Assembly (NCBI GenBank): GCA_902798545.1
Contig: CADBWQ010000003.1
Span: 291,848-355,847, forward strand
Length of the DNA stretch: 64,000 nt
Reading direction: 5' to 3'
Source of the DNA: Oscillospiraceae bacterium
GTDB taxonomy: Bacteria > Bacillota > Clostridia > Oscillospirales > Oscillospiraceae
This document shows, piece by piece, positions 37,058-46,706 of this stretch (position 1 is its first letter; the number at the start of each line of letters is the position of its first letter). The notes beneath the pieces are model-generated. The model was given only the letters and a program-made list of their open reading frames with translations. It was not told the DNA's origin and did no database searches. The position numbers were made by a program, and so were the translations under genes.

Positions 37058-37732
37058 TCAGCTCAGGGTACTCAGCTGTCCCCCGTCCATCCGAAAAGCC
37101 ACGTCTGCGTTGTTCAGAGCATCGATTTCGTGGCTGACGATCAGGACCGCAGCTCCCTCCTCCGCTGCCTTTCGGAAGCAGCCGAAAACCAGCTGTGTGT
37201 TCTCATCGTCCAGGTCTCCGGTGGGTTCGTCCGCCAGAATCACCGGCGGATGCATACAGAGCGTCCGTGCGATGGCCGTCCGCCGGAGTTCACCGCCGGA
37301 AAGCTCGGATGCCCGGGAATCTGCCAGTCCGTCGATGTGCAGAGTGTCCATCCAGTGCGCCGCCTCTTCGGATCGGTCTTCTGTCCCGTAGAGCAACGAG
37401 GGCAGCAGGATGTTTTCTTTCACAGTCAGGGTGTCGAGGACGCTCCGTGCCTGCGGCACAACGCCGATGGACGCGTTTCTGAGTTTTGAAAGCTCCTTGT
37501 CCGATAAGCTGTAGAGGTCCGTCTCCCCCAGCAGCACCCTTCCCTCCGTCGGCGTCAGCAGGCCGGAGAGTATGTGCAGCAGCGTCGTCTTCCCTGAACC
37601 GCTTCTTCCGCACAGGACGGTTACGGTTCCGGGCCTCAGCATCAGGTTCAGGGGCTTCACGGCGTAGAAGTGATTGGCTTCGCCGGATTTGCGGAAGTAC
37701 CGCTTGCTGATCTGTTCTGCAGATAAGATCAT
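37058..37732 (-). CDS. ABC transporter ATP-binding protein (second pair of the iron operon)
   Basis: 224 residues, MacB/LolD-like. Walker A GRSGSGKTT, Q-loop VPQARS, signature LSGGELRR, Walker [13 protein letters not shown] and switch His (VSHEID). Ends the nine-gene operon and starts 2 bases after the FtsX permease stop. Probably energises mechanical work of that permease rather than classic import. Confidence 0.9.
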   Translation of the reverse strand: MILSAEQISKRYFRKSGEANHFYAVKPLNLMLRPGTVTVLCGRSGSGKTTLLHILSGLLTPTEGRVLLGETDLYSLSDKELSKLRNASIGVVPQARSVLDTLTVKENILLPSLLYGTEDRSEEAAHWMDTLHIDGLADSRASELSGGELRRTAIARTLCMHPPVILADEPTGDLDDENTQLVFGCFRKAAEEGAAVLIVSHEIDALNNADVAFRMDGGQLSTLS

Positions 37733-37733
37733 C

Positions 37734-38939
37734 TCAGTTTCCCTCCCGCAATACCGTGCCCGGATCGACCCGGCTCAGCCGAAACGATGCCCAGGAGGAT
37801 GCCAGCGAACCCACCATGACGGTGGCCGCCAGGGCCGCCAGGGCAAGCGCAGTGATTGTCCCGGCAGAGGGTCTCAGATACGGAAGACCAAGTCTCGTCT
37901 CGATCAGCGTCGTGAACGGGAAAACCAGCATCGACGCCGTCAGCACGCCAAGTGCGCCGCCCGCCAGGCTGCACAGCGCTGATTCCTTCAGGATCATGCC
38001 GCCCAGCATCGCCCGTGAGGTTCCCAGCAGACGCAGCACCGCAAATTCCCTCTTCCGCTCATTGGCGATCATCACGAAGGCCACCACCAGGATCACCAGA
38101 GACAGCAGCCAGATGGCTCCGATCAGGGTCGCCACCGTGCCCGAGATCGCCGACAGGCTGTCGGAGACGTCGGTCAGCATGCTCTTGGTCCTGACCGCAC
38201 TGCACTTTCTGGTGTGGCCCTGGATCTCACTGTTGACCGCCCCGATATCATAACCGTCTTTCACCTTGACATAGATGGCTGAGATCCGGTCATCCGACTC
38301 GTCACTGCTGACCTTGTGGGAGACGCCCTTTTCCTCTGCTGCTGTCAGCAGCATTTTCATGGTGCTCAGATTGCAGTAGACCGCGGTGTCCAGTCCGGTT
38401 CCGGTCGCTGCGAGGCGGCCGACCACCTTGCAGCGCTCATCATAGATGCGGATGATCTCGCCTACACCGGATTCCACCTTGCTCCCCACCACCACGTCCA
38501 GATCACCGAGCTGTCTTGTGTAGCTCTGTTCGATCCACGGCCGGACAAAGAAGTCTGTCTCCGGATCAAACCCAATGACCTGGATTTTCACCGAGCAGCA
38601 GTCCGCCTTCAGAGACGCAAGAAACACCTGCGGCGCGGCAAGTTCCACACCTGCCACCTCCCGCACTCGATCCAGGTTTTTTCCGTCCATGTAGAACGCG
38701 CCGTTCGTTCCCTGCAGCAGCATGTTCTGGAAGCTCACTTTTGACTGGGCTGAGGACGGCACCACAATGATATCCGCTCCGAGCCTGGACTCCAGGCTGC
38801 GAAAGCCCTGCCGCAGAGATCCCACCACCACCGAGCCGCCAAACACCGATAGTGCCAGCAACGCCGTCAGAATCACCAGGGCGGAGGTTCGACCGGGTTT
38901 CCTCAGCAGATTTTTGACTGCAAGACTTCTGCGCTTCAT
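37734..38939 (-). CDS. FtsX-family ABC permease (third in the operon)
   Basis: 401 residues from ATG 38939, which overlaps the DUF4418 stop by 4 bases. MacB-type layout: TM1 (about 18-42), a large extracytoplasmic domain with several Cys (including DCCSVK), and three C-terminal TMs with the FtsX motif ERKREFAVLRLLGTSR. Paired with the ATPase that follows. Confidence 0.88.
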   Translation of the reverse strand: MKRRSLAVKNLLRKPGRTSALVILTALLALSVFGGSVVVGSLRQGFRSLESRLGADIIVVPSSAQSKVSFQNMLLQGTNGAFYMDGKNLDRVREVAGVELAAPQVFLASLKADCCSVKIQVIGFDPETDFFVRPWIEQSYTRQLGDLDVVVGSKVESGVGEIIRIYDERCKVVGRLAATGTGLDTAVYCNLSTMKMLLTAAEEKGVSHKVSSDESDDRISAIYVKVKDGYDIGAVNSEIQGHTRKCSAVRTKSMLTDVSDSLSAISGTVATLIGAIWLLSLVILVVAFVMIANERKREFAVLRLLGTSRAMLGGMILKESALCSLAGGALGVLTASMLVFPFTTLIETRLGLPYLRPSAGTITALALAALAATVMVGSLASSWASFRLSRVDPGTVLREGN

Positions 38940-39343
38940 TTTTCGCTGCCGGCCTTTCTGTACGCTGCGATCCCACCTGTCAGGCAGGAGAGTGCCGTGA
39001 GCGCACAGAGCAGGGTCATCGCCGGCCGCATTACTGCGCGGCAGCGCATGGTCGCCATGCCGCACAGGTGAATCAGCGTTCCGGGAACAAAGATCCCCAG
39101 GATCGCGGCCGCAGCTGCAGCGAAGAGCATCCCCGCCCGCAGTCTGCCGTCTTTCACCAGCAGCGCCGCGAGGCTCAGCACCGCGAGAAGCAGGCCGATG
39201 CCCAACAGCGCCTGGCCCGCCCAGTGGCAGGAGCCGAAGCTTCCGTCCTCATGGACACAGGGGCCGAGGAGGCTCACGCTTCCGACGGTGATCACGGCAG
39301 ACAGCGCCAGCGCGGCGGCTGCTCCCGGAGAGAATCGTTTCAT
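38936..39343 (-). CDS. DUF4418 family small membrane protein
   Basis: 135 residues, four TM segments. Conserved Cys/His positions outside the helices: GPCVHEDGSFGSCHWAGQ after TM1 and HLCGMATMRCRAVMRP between TM3 and TM4, suggesting metal or heme/thiol chemistry on the outer face. I chose ATG 39343 (MKRFSPG), which has only a weak GGGGGC upstream. Lies between the two ATPase-permease modules and is coupled to the downstream permease. Function unknown. Confidence 0.75.
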   Translation of the reverse strand: MKRFSPGAAAALALSAVITVGSVSLLGPCVHEDGSFGSCHWAGQALLGIGLLLAVLSLAALLVKDGRLRAGMLFAAAAAAILGIFVPGTLIHLCGMATMRCRAVMRPAMTLLCALTALSCLTGGIAAYRKAGSEK

Positions 39344-39362
39344 ATCGAGCGCCCCCGTTTCT

Positions 39363-40037
39363 TTACTTTCCGAAGTTCTCGTTGATGACTTCCCTTGCCA
39401 CACGGCCGTGCTCCAGCACGATGGTGCGCTGTGCCGCCTCGGCGACCTCGGGGTCGTGGGTGACGACGATCAGGGTCGTCCCCTCGTCATGGAGCTGACG
39501 GAAGAGATCCAGCACGATGTTCTCGTTGGTCTCGTCCAGGTTGCCGGTGGGCTCGTCCGCCAGGATCAGCTCCGGGTGGTTGATCAGCGCCCGCGCCACG
39601 CAGACACGCTGCTGCTCACCGCCGGAGAGCTGGCTCGGAAGGTGTTTGGCTCTCTCCCGCAGTCCGACGCGGCCCAGGGCTTCCAGCGCCTCCTCCTCGT
39701 CCGGCATGGAGTGATAGTACTGGCTTACCATCACGTTTTCCACTGCCGTCAGGTAATTGACCATATGGAACTGCTGGAACACCAGGCCGATCTTATCCCG
39801 ACGGATGTCCGTCAGAGCCTTGCTGCTTTCCTTTGAGATGTCCACGCCGTCCAGAAGCACTTCCCCGGTGCTCGGCTTGTCCATGCAGCCGATGATGTTC
39901 ATCATTGTGCTCTTGCCTGAGCCGGAAGGCCCCATGATCGCCACCCATTCTCCCTTATCCACATGGATGTTTACATTGTCGAGCGCCTTCAGCTCCCCGT
40001 ATATTTTGGAAACGCCTTTCAATTCCAGAAGACTCAT
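39363..40037 (-). CDS. ABC transporter ATP-binding protein (first pair)
   Basis: 224 residues. Walker [11 protein letters not shown]-loop FQQFHMV, signature LSGGEQQR, Walker [14 protein letters not shown] and switch His (VTHDPEV): a LolD/MacB-class ATPase. It follows two FtsX permeases, as in the Campylobacter Ftr1-P19 locus, where an ATPase of this type is found with two permeases. Confidence 0.92.
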   Translation of the reverse strand: MSLLELKGVSKIYGELKALDNVNIHVDKGEWVAIMGPSGSGKSTMMNIIGCMDKPSTGEVLLDGVDISKESSKALTDIRRDKIGLVFQQFHMVNYLTAVENVMVSQYYHSMPDEEEALEALGRVGLRERAKHLPSQLSGGEQQRVCVARALINHPELILADEPTGNLDETNENIVLDLFRQLHDEGTTLIVVTHDPEVAEAAQRTIVLEHGRVAREVINENFGK

Positions 40038-40055
40038 TGCATTTTCCTCCTAAAC

Positions 40056-41519
40056 TTATTCACCCTTGAGCACCAGAGCCGGGTCGATGGCAACCGCGCG
40101 CTTGATGGGCAACAGGCACGAAACCGCCGCGATCATCATGGAGATCAGCAGCGTGATTGGCAGAAGCAGCGGTTGGAACGTAATGGAAGAGCCGAACACA
40201 TTCACGCTGACCACCTGTGCAAACACAAAGCCCAGCAGGCCGCCCAGCAGGCCGCCGAGGCCGCCAAGGAACATGCCCTCACCCAGAAATTCCGCACGGA
40301 TGGAGCTGTCCGGCGCGCCAAGCGCCTTACGCAGACCGATTTCACGCCTGCGCTCCGATACTACAGCCATCATCGTGGTGGATACGCAGATCATCGTGAG
40401 CAGCAGCACAACCACCGTCACCAGGAAGACCAGCGCCTGGAGTTTACCAAGGACGGCGGTCTCCGAGCGGGTCACCCGCTTGACAAGCCGTGCCGTGATG
40501 CCGGCATCAGAACCATCGATGGCTCTTGCGTATTCCTCCAGCTGTTCGGCGTTGGCAGACACGCTGAGTTCCGCCACATCCAGCAGCTTGTCGTTCGTGA
40601 GTCCCTCCAGGTCTTCCAGATTCATGTAGATATAGGACTCTTCCTCTCCGCCGGTGACCAGAATGCCCGTCACGTTGAAGTAGTCGGAGCGCTCTGCCGC
40701 GGCACCTCCCTTTTCGGTGCTGCGGGCATTGTTCAGGGCGTCCACCACCGCCTGAGAGCTGATCGTCGCACCGGAGACAGCATCCACATCCTCACCCAGG
40801 GTCACCGGCAGCGTCTGTCCGATGAAACGGGATATGAAGTTCCGGTCCGTTTCCACCTGGCCGCCGATCTCCGGAGTCTGGGAAGAAGCATCAATCTCCA
40901 GCGAGGCAATTTTCCCTTCGTCGTCGAGGCTGGCTTCCACCACCACGATTCCGGCGTTAAAGCCCTCCGCGCTGCCGCTGAGCCTGGCGTTCGGCACCCA
41001 GTCGTCAGAGGCATTTTCGTGGATGGTCACCACAGGCCGCCAGGTCAGCTGGATATAGCTTCCGACCTTGGCCCCGATGGTATCGGCGATTTCCTTTCCA
41101 AGGAGGATTTCCTTCTCCGCCTGCGGATATTCGCCCTCCACGCTGAAGTAGGGGCTGGTTTTTTGTACCTCGGCAAAATCGGTTCCGGCCGTCGTGAAGG
41201 ACTGCTGGCGGCTGGTCATGTCAAGGCGAACATAGCGGTAGGGTGTCGCACCCACCAGCTGATCCTCCGGGATGGCTCTGAGCGCATCCTGCAGCGTATC
41301 GGTGGTGAGGCTCTCTCCCTCTTTTGCCAGAAGAATCATGTTTGCTCCGTAGGAGCGGAACTGCGCGCCCATCTGCCGTGGCACGTCATAATAGATGGTC
41401 ACAAGCCCGGAGAGAATCGTCGCGCCGATGGCGATCGACAGCAGTGCGATCAGCATGCGGGAACGGCGTCTCAAAAGAGAGGCAGTGATCATCCGCAGGA
41501 ACATTTTTCTCTTAGACAT
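40056..41519 (-). CDS. FtsX-family permease with an inserted FMN-binding domain
   Basis: 487 residues. TM1 at about 22-44, an extracytoplasmic domain, then three TMs from about 360 with the FtsX motif SERRREIGLRKALGAPDSS. Residues about 183-266 look like an FMN_bind domain: AGIVVVEASLDDEGKIASLEI, then EDVDAVSGATISSQAVVDALNNA. D246-A-V-S249-G-A-T252 matches the Dxx(S/T)GAT motif at which ApbE attaches FMN through a phosphoester, with T252 the expected acceptor. This would put a covalent flavin on the outside of an iron-uptake permease. No apbE is in the window. Confidence 0.85.
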   Translation of the reverse strand: MSKRKMFLRMITASLLRRRSRMLIALLSIAIGATILSGLVTIYYDVPRQMGAQFRSYGANMILLAKEGESLTTDTLQDALRAIPEDQLVGATPYRYVRLDMTSRQQSFTTAGTDFAEVQKTSPYFSVEGEYPQAEKEILLGKEIADTIGAKVGSYIQLTWRPVVTIHENASDDWVPNARLSGSAEGFNAGIVVVEASLDDEGKIASLEIDASSQTPEIGGQVETDRNFISRFIGQTLPVTLGEDVDAVSGATISSQAVVDALNNARSTEKGGAAAERSDYFNVTGILVTGGEEESYIYMNLEDLEGLTNDKLLDVAELSVSANAEQLEEYARAIDGSDAGITARLVKRVTRSETAVLGKLQALVFLVTVVVLLLTMICVSTTMMAVVSERRREIGLRKALGAPDSSIRAEFLGEGMFLGGLGGLLGGLLGFVFAQVVSVNVFGSSITFQPLLLPITLLISMMIAAVSCLLPIKRAVAIDPALVLKGE

Positions 41520-41537
41520 CAGACTGTTCCTCCCTTC

Positions 41538-42836
41538 TCAGTGCCCGCCGTGGAGCACTTCCGCCGGGCGGAGGCGCAGTACCGTGCGGATGGCCGGAAG
41601 GCTTCCCGCCATGGTGACCAATGCGATCAGAGCAGCAACAATCGGGATCACCTTCAGCTTCATCTCCACCGCGGAGCCAAACACACTGTGTCCGATCAGC
41701 TGGGCGAAGCCGAAGCCCATAAAGTATCCGATCACACCGCCGATCAGCGCGGTGATCAGGATTTCGACAATAATGACGCCGGTGATGGAGCGGTCCTTTG
41801 CACCGATGGCTTTCAGCAGGCCGATCTCCTGGGCGCGTTCCATGACGCTGGCCGTCACAAGATTGGAGATACCAAGAGCCGAGCCCACCAGACTCAACGC
41901 CGTAATAAGGATCATCAGCAGCTGGGTTTTTTCAAGGATGGTGCCTTCGCTCTCTGCCACCTGGCGTATCGCCGAGGCGACGCAGTTGGGGATTGCCTCC
42001 TGAATCTGATAGCAGATGGCGCTCACATATGCGGTGCAGTACCAGGTCTCATAGTCCCTGCTGCTGAGCGCCTGTGGATTCTTGGCTGCGCGGCGTGCCA
42101 GGTCGTTGTCCGGAGTGGTGATGGCGGAAACCTCGATGGAGGCCACCTTGTCTTCCCTTCCGGTCAGCTCCTGCACCAGGTCAAGCACCGCGAAGATCTG
42201 CGAGTCCTCATCGCCGCCGGCGTCATAAATCCCCGCAATCTCGACTTCTCTGCTGCCCTGGGAGGCAGACAGCGTCACCCTTTCGCCGGGCTTCCAGCCC
42301 TGCTGCTGTGCAAGCGCAGTACCGACCATAATCTCATCCAGAACGTTTCCGTCATTCTCATCGAGCCACTTGCCTTCGGTCACATCCCACCAGGAGCGCA
42401 TGCCGACCACGCCGGCATCCAGTTCCTCGCCCGTCGGGAGGGAGAGATGGTGATTGAACCAGGTCCCCACCAGCTTGGCAGCACTGCCGTCCGGAAGCGT
42501 CACGTTCGTATCCAGAAACGGGGTAAAGTCCACAATATTGAACGCCCAGAAGATTGTCTTCAGCTTTCCGAGGTCGCTCTCTTCCAGATAGGAGGCGTTC
42601 AGCTCCTCCTCTCCTTCTTCCAGGTTATAGATGTCCGAAAGCAGGGAGGAGTCTTTCGGTTTGACGGTGATATTGGCCCCATAGGTCTTCAGTTCCTGGT
42701 TGACCTTGTCGCCGACATCCATCATGACGTTCAGCATGCCCGTCGCAAGGGATGCACCCAGTGCAATCGTGAATGCAATCAGCAGCATTTTACCTCTCTG
42801 ATGGAACAGCACACCGCGTATCATTTTGAAAAGCAT
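41538..42836 (-). CDS. FtsX-family ABC permease (first in the operon)
   Basis: 432 residues: TM1 about 15-38, a large extracytoplasmic domain (about 45-300), three C-terminal TMs and the cytoplasmic motif MERAQEIGLLKAIGAKDRSI. Pairs with the FMN-carrying permease and the ATPase downstream to form an asymmetric heterodimeric MacB-like unit. Eighteen bases separate it from each neighbour. Confidence 0.88.
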   Translation of the reverse strand: MLFKMIRGVLFHQRGKMLLIAFTIALGASLATGMLNVMMDVGDKVNQELKTYGANITVKPKDSSLLSDIYNLEEGEEELNASYLEESDLGKLKTIFWAFNIVDFTPFLDTNVTLPDGSAAKLVGTWFNHHLSLPTGEELDAGVVGMRSWWDVTEGKWLDENDGNVLDEIMVGTALAQQQGWKPGERVTLSASQGSREVEIAGIYDAGGDEDSQIFAVLDLVQELTGREDKVASIEVSAITTPDNDLARRAAKNPQALSSRDYETWYCTAYVSAICYQIQEAIPNCVASAIRQVAESEGTILEKTQLLMILITALSLVGSALGISNLVTASVMERAQEIGLLKAIGAKDRSITGVIIVEILITALIGGVIGYFMGFGFAQLIGHSVFGSAVEMKLKVIPIVAALIALVTMAGSLPAIRTVLRLRPAEVLHGGH

Positions 42837-42853
42837 CTGTTCTCAGCCCTCCT

Positions 42854-44149
42854 TTACCGGAACTCCCGCTCACCGGCGAGAATATCCGCCAGCCCGAACA
42901 CGAGATTTCCGTCACGCACCTCATAGCTGAGCGGAATCGGGTTGCACCCGCCCTTGAAGCCGATGGTGTTGATGTTCATGACGACGTCGCAGCGGCGGCA
43001 GACCACCTGCCCGTTACGCTCAAAGTATCCGGCATTGCCGCAGACCTCGCAGGCATCCAAGCCCGTGCCGAAGCTTGCCGAACCTGGCTTCTTCACCACG
43101 ATCCAGCGGACGCTGATGTTGTTTTCGGTCTGGTACTCAAAGCGGTGCAGATGCCCGTCCGAAACCGACTCCATCGGCACCAGGATCTCTTCGCCCTCGA
43201 CGCTGTAGGTCTCAGGAGGCGAGAGCTCGATCACGCGGGTGTCATACTTCTTGACCGGGCTCAGAATCACGATGACCGCCGCGAGAAAGATCCCGGTCGC
43301 TGCGGCGAGTCTTCTGTGCAGCCGGTTGCGTGCGCGGAGTTTTCGGTGCTGCGCGGGGTTTTCATAGGGATCCGTGACCTTTGTGTTCTCCGCAAAGAAC
43401 GCCACAGCCAGGATCAGCACCAGCACGGCCACCGTCCAGATGAAAAGCATGAAATTTTTGGAGCCGAACTGCGTCAGCTTTCGGATCCAGCCGTATTCCT
43501 CCGCTGTATAGCGGATCGGCCACTTCAGCCACTTGGCGCGGCTGACAAAGGGCACAAAGAAGTAGCAGAAGCAGTAGAAGGCGTTCCAAAGCGTGCCGAG
43601 CACCAGAACCAGTCTGGGAAGCATCGCTCTCTTTATCTGCAATGCGCATTCAAACAGCAGATGCGCATATATCACCAAAATAACCAGTGCGAGCGCCCAG
43701 CCGATCAGGCGCTGCATGTAATACCAGGACCAGTAACCGTTGCCCATGGTATTGAAATTGAACGGATAGCCCATGACGCCGGGCAGCTTGAAGAAGATCC
43801 AGCTCGCAGAGAGTCCGGCACCCGCCAGGCACAGCAGTCCCTCACCGAAGCCGAAGATCGCTGCATCCGGCTTTTTCCGGCCGAAAAACAGCAGAAACAG
43901 AACAAAAGCCAGCGTGAAGCCCATGATGACCGCGTAGATCACATGGTTCCAGTGGCTTGAGATAATGAGATTCGATGTGTTTTTGTAATAGGCCAGCACC
44001 AGTGATGCGAGGTTGCCCAGAATAATGCCCGTTCGATGGAACGCGCGCCCTTTTTTCCCGAACTGTCTTCCGAGTACTGCGTGCATCAGCGATACGAAGG
44101 TAACCGGCAGGAACAGATCCTGCGTTACCATCCAGAGATATTTCAGCAT
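42854..44149 (-). CDS. DUF2318 membrane protein of P19-type iron uptake
   Basis: 431 residues from ATG 44149 behind GGAGG. About eight N-terminal TMs, then the C-terminal DUF2318 domain with its Cys pairs (DACEVCGNAGYF and VVCRRCDVVMN) followed by GFKGGCNPIPLSYEV. The domain is thought to bind an Fe-S or metal site and to pass electrons or iron to P19/Ftr1. This is the usual third partner of Ftr1 and P19. Confidence 0.9.
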   Translation of the reverse strand: MLKYLWMVTQDLFLPVTFVSLMHAVLGRQFGKKGRAFHRTGIILGNLASLVLAYYKNTSNLIISSHWNHVIYAVIMGFTLAFVLFLLFFGRKKPDAAIFGFGEGLLCLAGAGLSASWIFFKLPGVMGYPFNFNTMGNGYWSWYYMQRLIGWALALVILVIYAHLLFECALQIKRAMLPRLVLVLGTLWNAFYCFCYFFVPFVSRAKWLKWPIRYTAEEYGWIRKLTQFGSKNFMLFIWTVAVLVLILAVAFFAENTKVTDPYENPAQHRKLRARNRLHRRLAAATGIFLAAVIVILSPVKKYDTRVIELSPPETYSVEGEEILVPMESVSDGHLHRFEYQTENNISVRWIVVKKPGSASFGTGLDACEVCGNAGYFERNGQVVCRRCDVVMNINTIGFKGGCNPIPLSYEVRDGNLVFGLADILAGEREFR

Positions 44150-44186
44150 AGAATCATGCCTCCAGATACGACTTGTAAACGCGCTT

Positions 44187-44227
44187 ACTGCTGACAAACA
44201 ATACCCCGCGTATTGTTTGTCAGCAGT
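44187..44227. repeat. Perfect 18-bp inverted repeat between P19 and DUF2318 genes
   Basis: ACTGCTGACAAACAATAC (44187-44204), 5-base loop, GTATTGTTTGTCAGCAGT (44210-44227). No T-tract on either strand. Within an operon this may be an RNase-limiting hairpin that sets different levels of the abundant periplasmic P19 and the membrane proteins downstream. Confidence 0.75.
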
Positions 44228-44268
44228 GAAGCCTTAAGTTTTTGTGATGTCAGGGATTGCCGCAGCAA

Positions 44269-44823
44269 TTACCACTGTTTGACAAACTCCCATTCAGTCC
44301 AGGTTGCGGTCAGGGGTTCGGTCCAGAACTCGTCAGCCTCAACACCGGTCTCGTCGTCAACATGAAGCAGATAGCCGTTCTCGGCCGGGCTCTTGATGGA
44401 GAGGGTAATGTCATACAGACCGTCGGCCAGTGCGATGTTGTTGCCGTAGTGCGGGCCGTCGGAGGCGGCCATCGGCATCATGGAACCATCGAGAACCTTT
44501 TCGCCGGTCGCGTGATCATAGATCACATAGTCAATGCTCAGATAGGGAACCCAGCCATCCACGGGGAAGCTGTAGGGGTTCTCATTGGCGGTGAGGTCAA
44601 CCTCGATATGCAGGTCAGAGCCCTCTTTCGGGGTCGCGCTCTCAACCGGAGCCATATCAACAGGCTGGAAGTAGACCATGCTCATGGTCATGAATCCGAC
44701 TTCCTGTTCGCCTTCCTTACCCAGTTCGAACTCGTCGAAACCAGCCTCATCCTCAGCAAAAGCGACGACGCCAACGCTGAGAACCATCATGACAGCCAGC
44801 AGAACTGCAAGAAGCTTTTTCAT
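44269..44823 (-). CDS. P19/Tpd-type periplasmic iron-transport protein
   Basis: 184 residues from ATG 44823 behind GGAGG. Signal peptide MKKLLAVLLAVMMVLSVGVVAFA, cleaved near residue 23. The metal ligands of P19 (His, Met, His, His) appear as H72 (LHIEVDL), M118 and H125 (MPMAASDGPHYGNN; seven-residue spacing as in Campylobacter P19) and H154 (LLHVDDE). Binds Cu and Fe at the cell surface and hands iron to Ftr1. Follows the ftr1 gene by 104 bases. Confidence 0.93.
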   Translation of the reverse strand: MKKLLAVLLAVMMVLSVGVVAFAEDEAGFDEFELGKEGEQEVGFMTMSMVYFQPVDMAPVESATPKEGSDLHIEVDLTANENPYSFPVDGWVPYLSIDYVIYDHATGEKVLDGSMMPMAASDGPHYGNNIALADGLYDITLSIKSPAENGYLLHVDDETGVEADEFWTEPLTATWTEWEFVKQW

Positions 44824-44927
44824 TAGAAGATCCTCCAATAATACATTTTACTTTACCCCTTCCAGGGGCAGTTCTATTGTCGGAGCGGCATACCGCGGGG
44901 GAATACCGCCCGAAACAGCAGATCGGA

Positions 44928-46706
44928 TCAGGCTTTTGCTCCTTCATATTTTGCGGTGAGCTCCGCCCGCAGCGCGTCCATCTTGCCGCGATAGTGAGCT
45001 ACCAGGAAGGTCACCAGCAGGATGACGGAGAGGATCAGCTGCGGGACCAGGGTCTCCAGCCATGGATAAATGCCGAAGATCTGAATCACATCATTTTCGG
45101 GGATGCCCGGCACGTTCATGGTCAGGTCGAAGACATTGCCTTCGGCCAGTTCCTTGATGCCGCTGCCCAGGAAGCTGACGCACATGACCGCCATCAGGAT
45201 GCTGGTCGCAGTGAAGAAGACCTTGATCGGCAGACGGATAGAGAGCTTTGTAATCGCCAGGTAGACAAACACCAGCAGCACGCAGCCCGCGGCAAAGCCT
45301 GCCCAGACCATGCCCGGATTGCCTTCGGACAGCATCGGCTGATAGAAGAGCACCACCTCGGCGCCCTCGCGGAAAACACTGAGGAACGCGGTGAAGGCCA
45401 GGGCGAAGCTGCTGCCTGTCTCTACAGAAGAGTGAACCTTGTCGTCGATATAGCGGCTCCATGACGCTGCTTCGGATTTCGAGATCATCCAGTTGCTTAC
45501 GTAGAAGAGTACGCAGACCGCGATCAGGGCTGTGATGCCCTCGATGACCTCCTGGCTCTGTCCAGCCCCTGTCCACACGCGCTTGAGGTAAGAGAGCAGC
45601 CAAGCCGCAATGAAGCTCGCGACAATGCCGAGGACCGAGCCGATGTAAACGTTGCGCAGAGTCTTCTGATTTCCGCTCTTGACCAGGTATGCGATCATAC
45701 CGGCGATGACCAGAATCGCCTCCAGGCCCTCGCGCACGATGATTCCGAACGCGCCGAGGAAGGTCAGCAGACGCGGATCGCTCTGCTTTGTGCTTTCTGC
45801 TTCTGGCTCCCCGGCCTGTGCTTCAGCCGCGGCGGCGACTTCCGCCGCCTTCGCTTCCTCTTCCTTGGTGTCCAGCGCCTTTGCCATCTTCAGGATGTCG
45901 TTTTTCGCACTGTCGGTGCTGGTGCGGTACTTGTTCTTCTGATATTTTTCCTCTGCCGAAGATATCAGGCTGTGCAGTGTGGTGAAGTGTCCGTCCATCT
46001 TCTGGCGGTCCTTCAGGGAGAGGTCGGTATAAATCGCGTGATTCAGGCCGGACTCCTCATACACGGTATAATAGGCAGTGTTGATGTTGTCCTCGGCAGC
46101 TTCAAAGTCCTTGTCCAGATAGCCCATATACGCCGTATCAAGCAGTTCCTTGACCAGCGTCGCCGCTTCATACCAATTCTCGTACTTTGCGGCTGCGCCG
46201 GGGTCCGCAGAGAAGTCTGCATACGGGTCGGAGGAAACCAGTTCTCCGCGCAGATAGTACTTCATCTCGCTCTGCACGCCGCCCTGCAGCGCCGCAAGCT
46301 TGTTTCCGTCTTCGCGGATCATGCTTTTGAGCTTGGTCAGGGCTGAACGGACCTTGACCTTGGTCTCCAGATCGGTGTTATCCTTCTTTACCGCCGCCTT
46401 ACAGGTTGAAAACTGCATCTCCACCGCATTTTTACGGTTGCCGGAGACATAGCTCATGGTCTGCCGCTCAAAGCCGGTCGTCTCATAAACACGGAAATAT
46501 GCATTACTGACGTTGTCGTATGCCGTTTTCGCGTCTCCGTCCAGATAGCTCTCAAACGCAGCATCGAGGTATTTGTCGATTTCATCCGCCGCATCCGCCC
46601 AGCGGGTGGAAGCGCTGTCTCCCGCAAATGCAGCGATACCTGTAAACGCGGAAACCAGCAGAGCAAGCATCAGCATGGCACTGAAACTTCTTTTCAGCAG
46701 GTTCAT
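44928..46706 (-). CDS. FTR1-family iron permease with duplicated N-terminal domain
   Basis: 592 residues. Signal-like N-terminus, then two similar helical repeats (about 35-110 and 177-250; both contain a Y(L)D-D/K..A..N(V/I)..AY..VYE pattern), a Glu/Ala-rich linker, and seven TMs from about 312. The two iron-handling motifs are REGLEA (325-330) and REGAEV (446-451). The N-terminal repeats resemble the imelysin-like/EfeO-type extracellular domains fused to Gram-positive Ftr1. First gene of the operon. Confidence 0.94.
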   Translation of the reverse strand: MNLLKRSFSAMLMLALLVSAFTGIAAFAGDSASTRWADAADEIDKYLDAAFESYLDGDAKTAYDNVSNAYFRVYETTGFERQTMSYVSGNRKNAVEMQFSTCKAAVKKDNTDLETKVKVRSALTKLKSMIREDGNKLAALQGGVQSEMKYYLRGELVSSDPYADFSADPGAAAKYENWYEAATLVKELLDTAYMGYLDKDFEAAEDNINTAYYTVYEESGLNHAIYTDLSLKDRQKMDGHFTTLHSLISSAEEKYQKNKYRTSTDSAKNDILKMAKALDTKEEEAKAAEVAAAAEAQAGEPEAESTKQSDPRLLTFLGAFGIIVREGLEAILVIAGMIAYLVKSGNQKTLRNVYIGSVLGIVASFIAAWLLSYLKRVWTGAGQSQEVIEGITALIAVCVLFYVSNWMISKSEAASWSRYIDDKVHSSVETGSSFALAFTAFLSVFREGAEVVLFYQPMLSEGNPGMVWAGFAAGCVLLVFVYLAITKLSIRLPIKVFFTATSILMAVMCVSFLGSGIKELAEGNVFDLTMNVPGIPENDVIQIFGIYPWLETLVPQLILSVILLVTFLVAHYRGKMDALRAELTAKYEGAKA

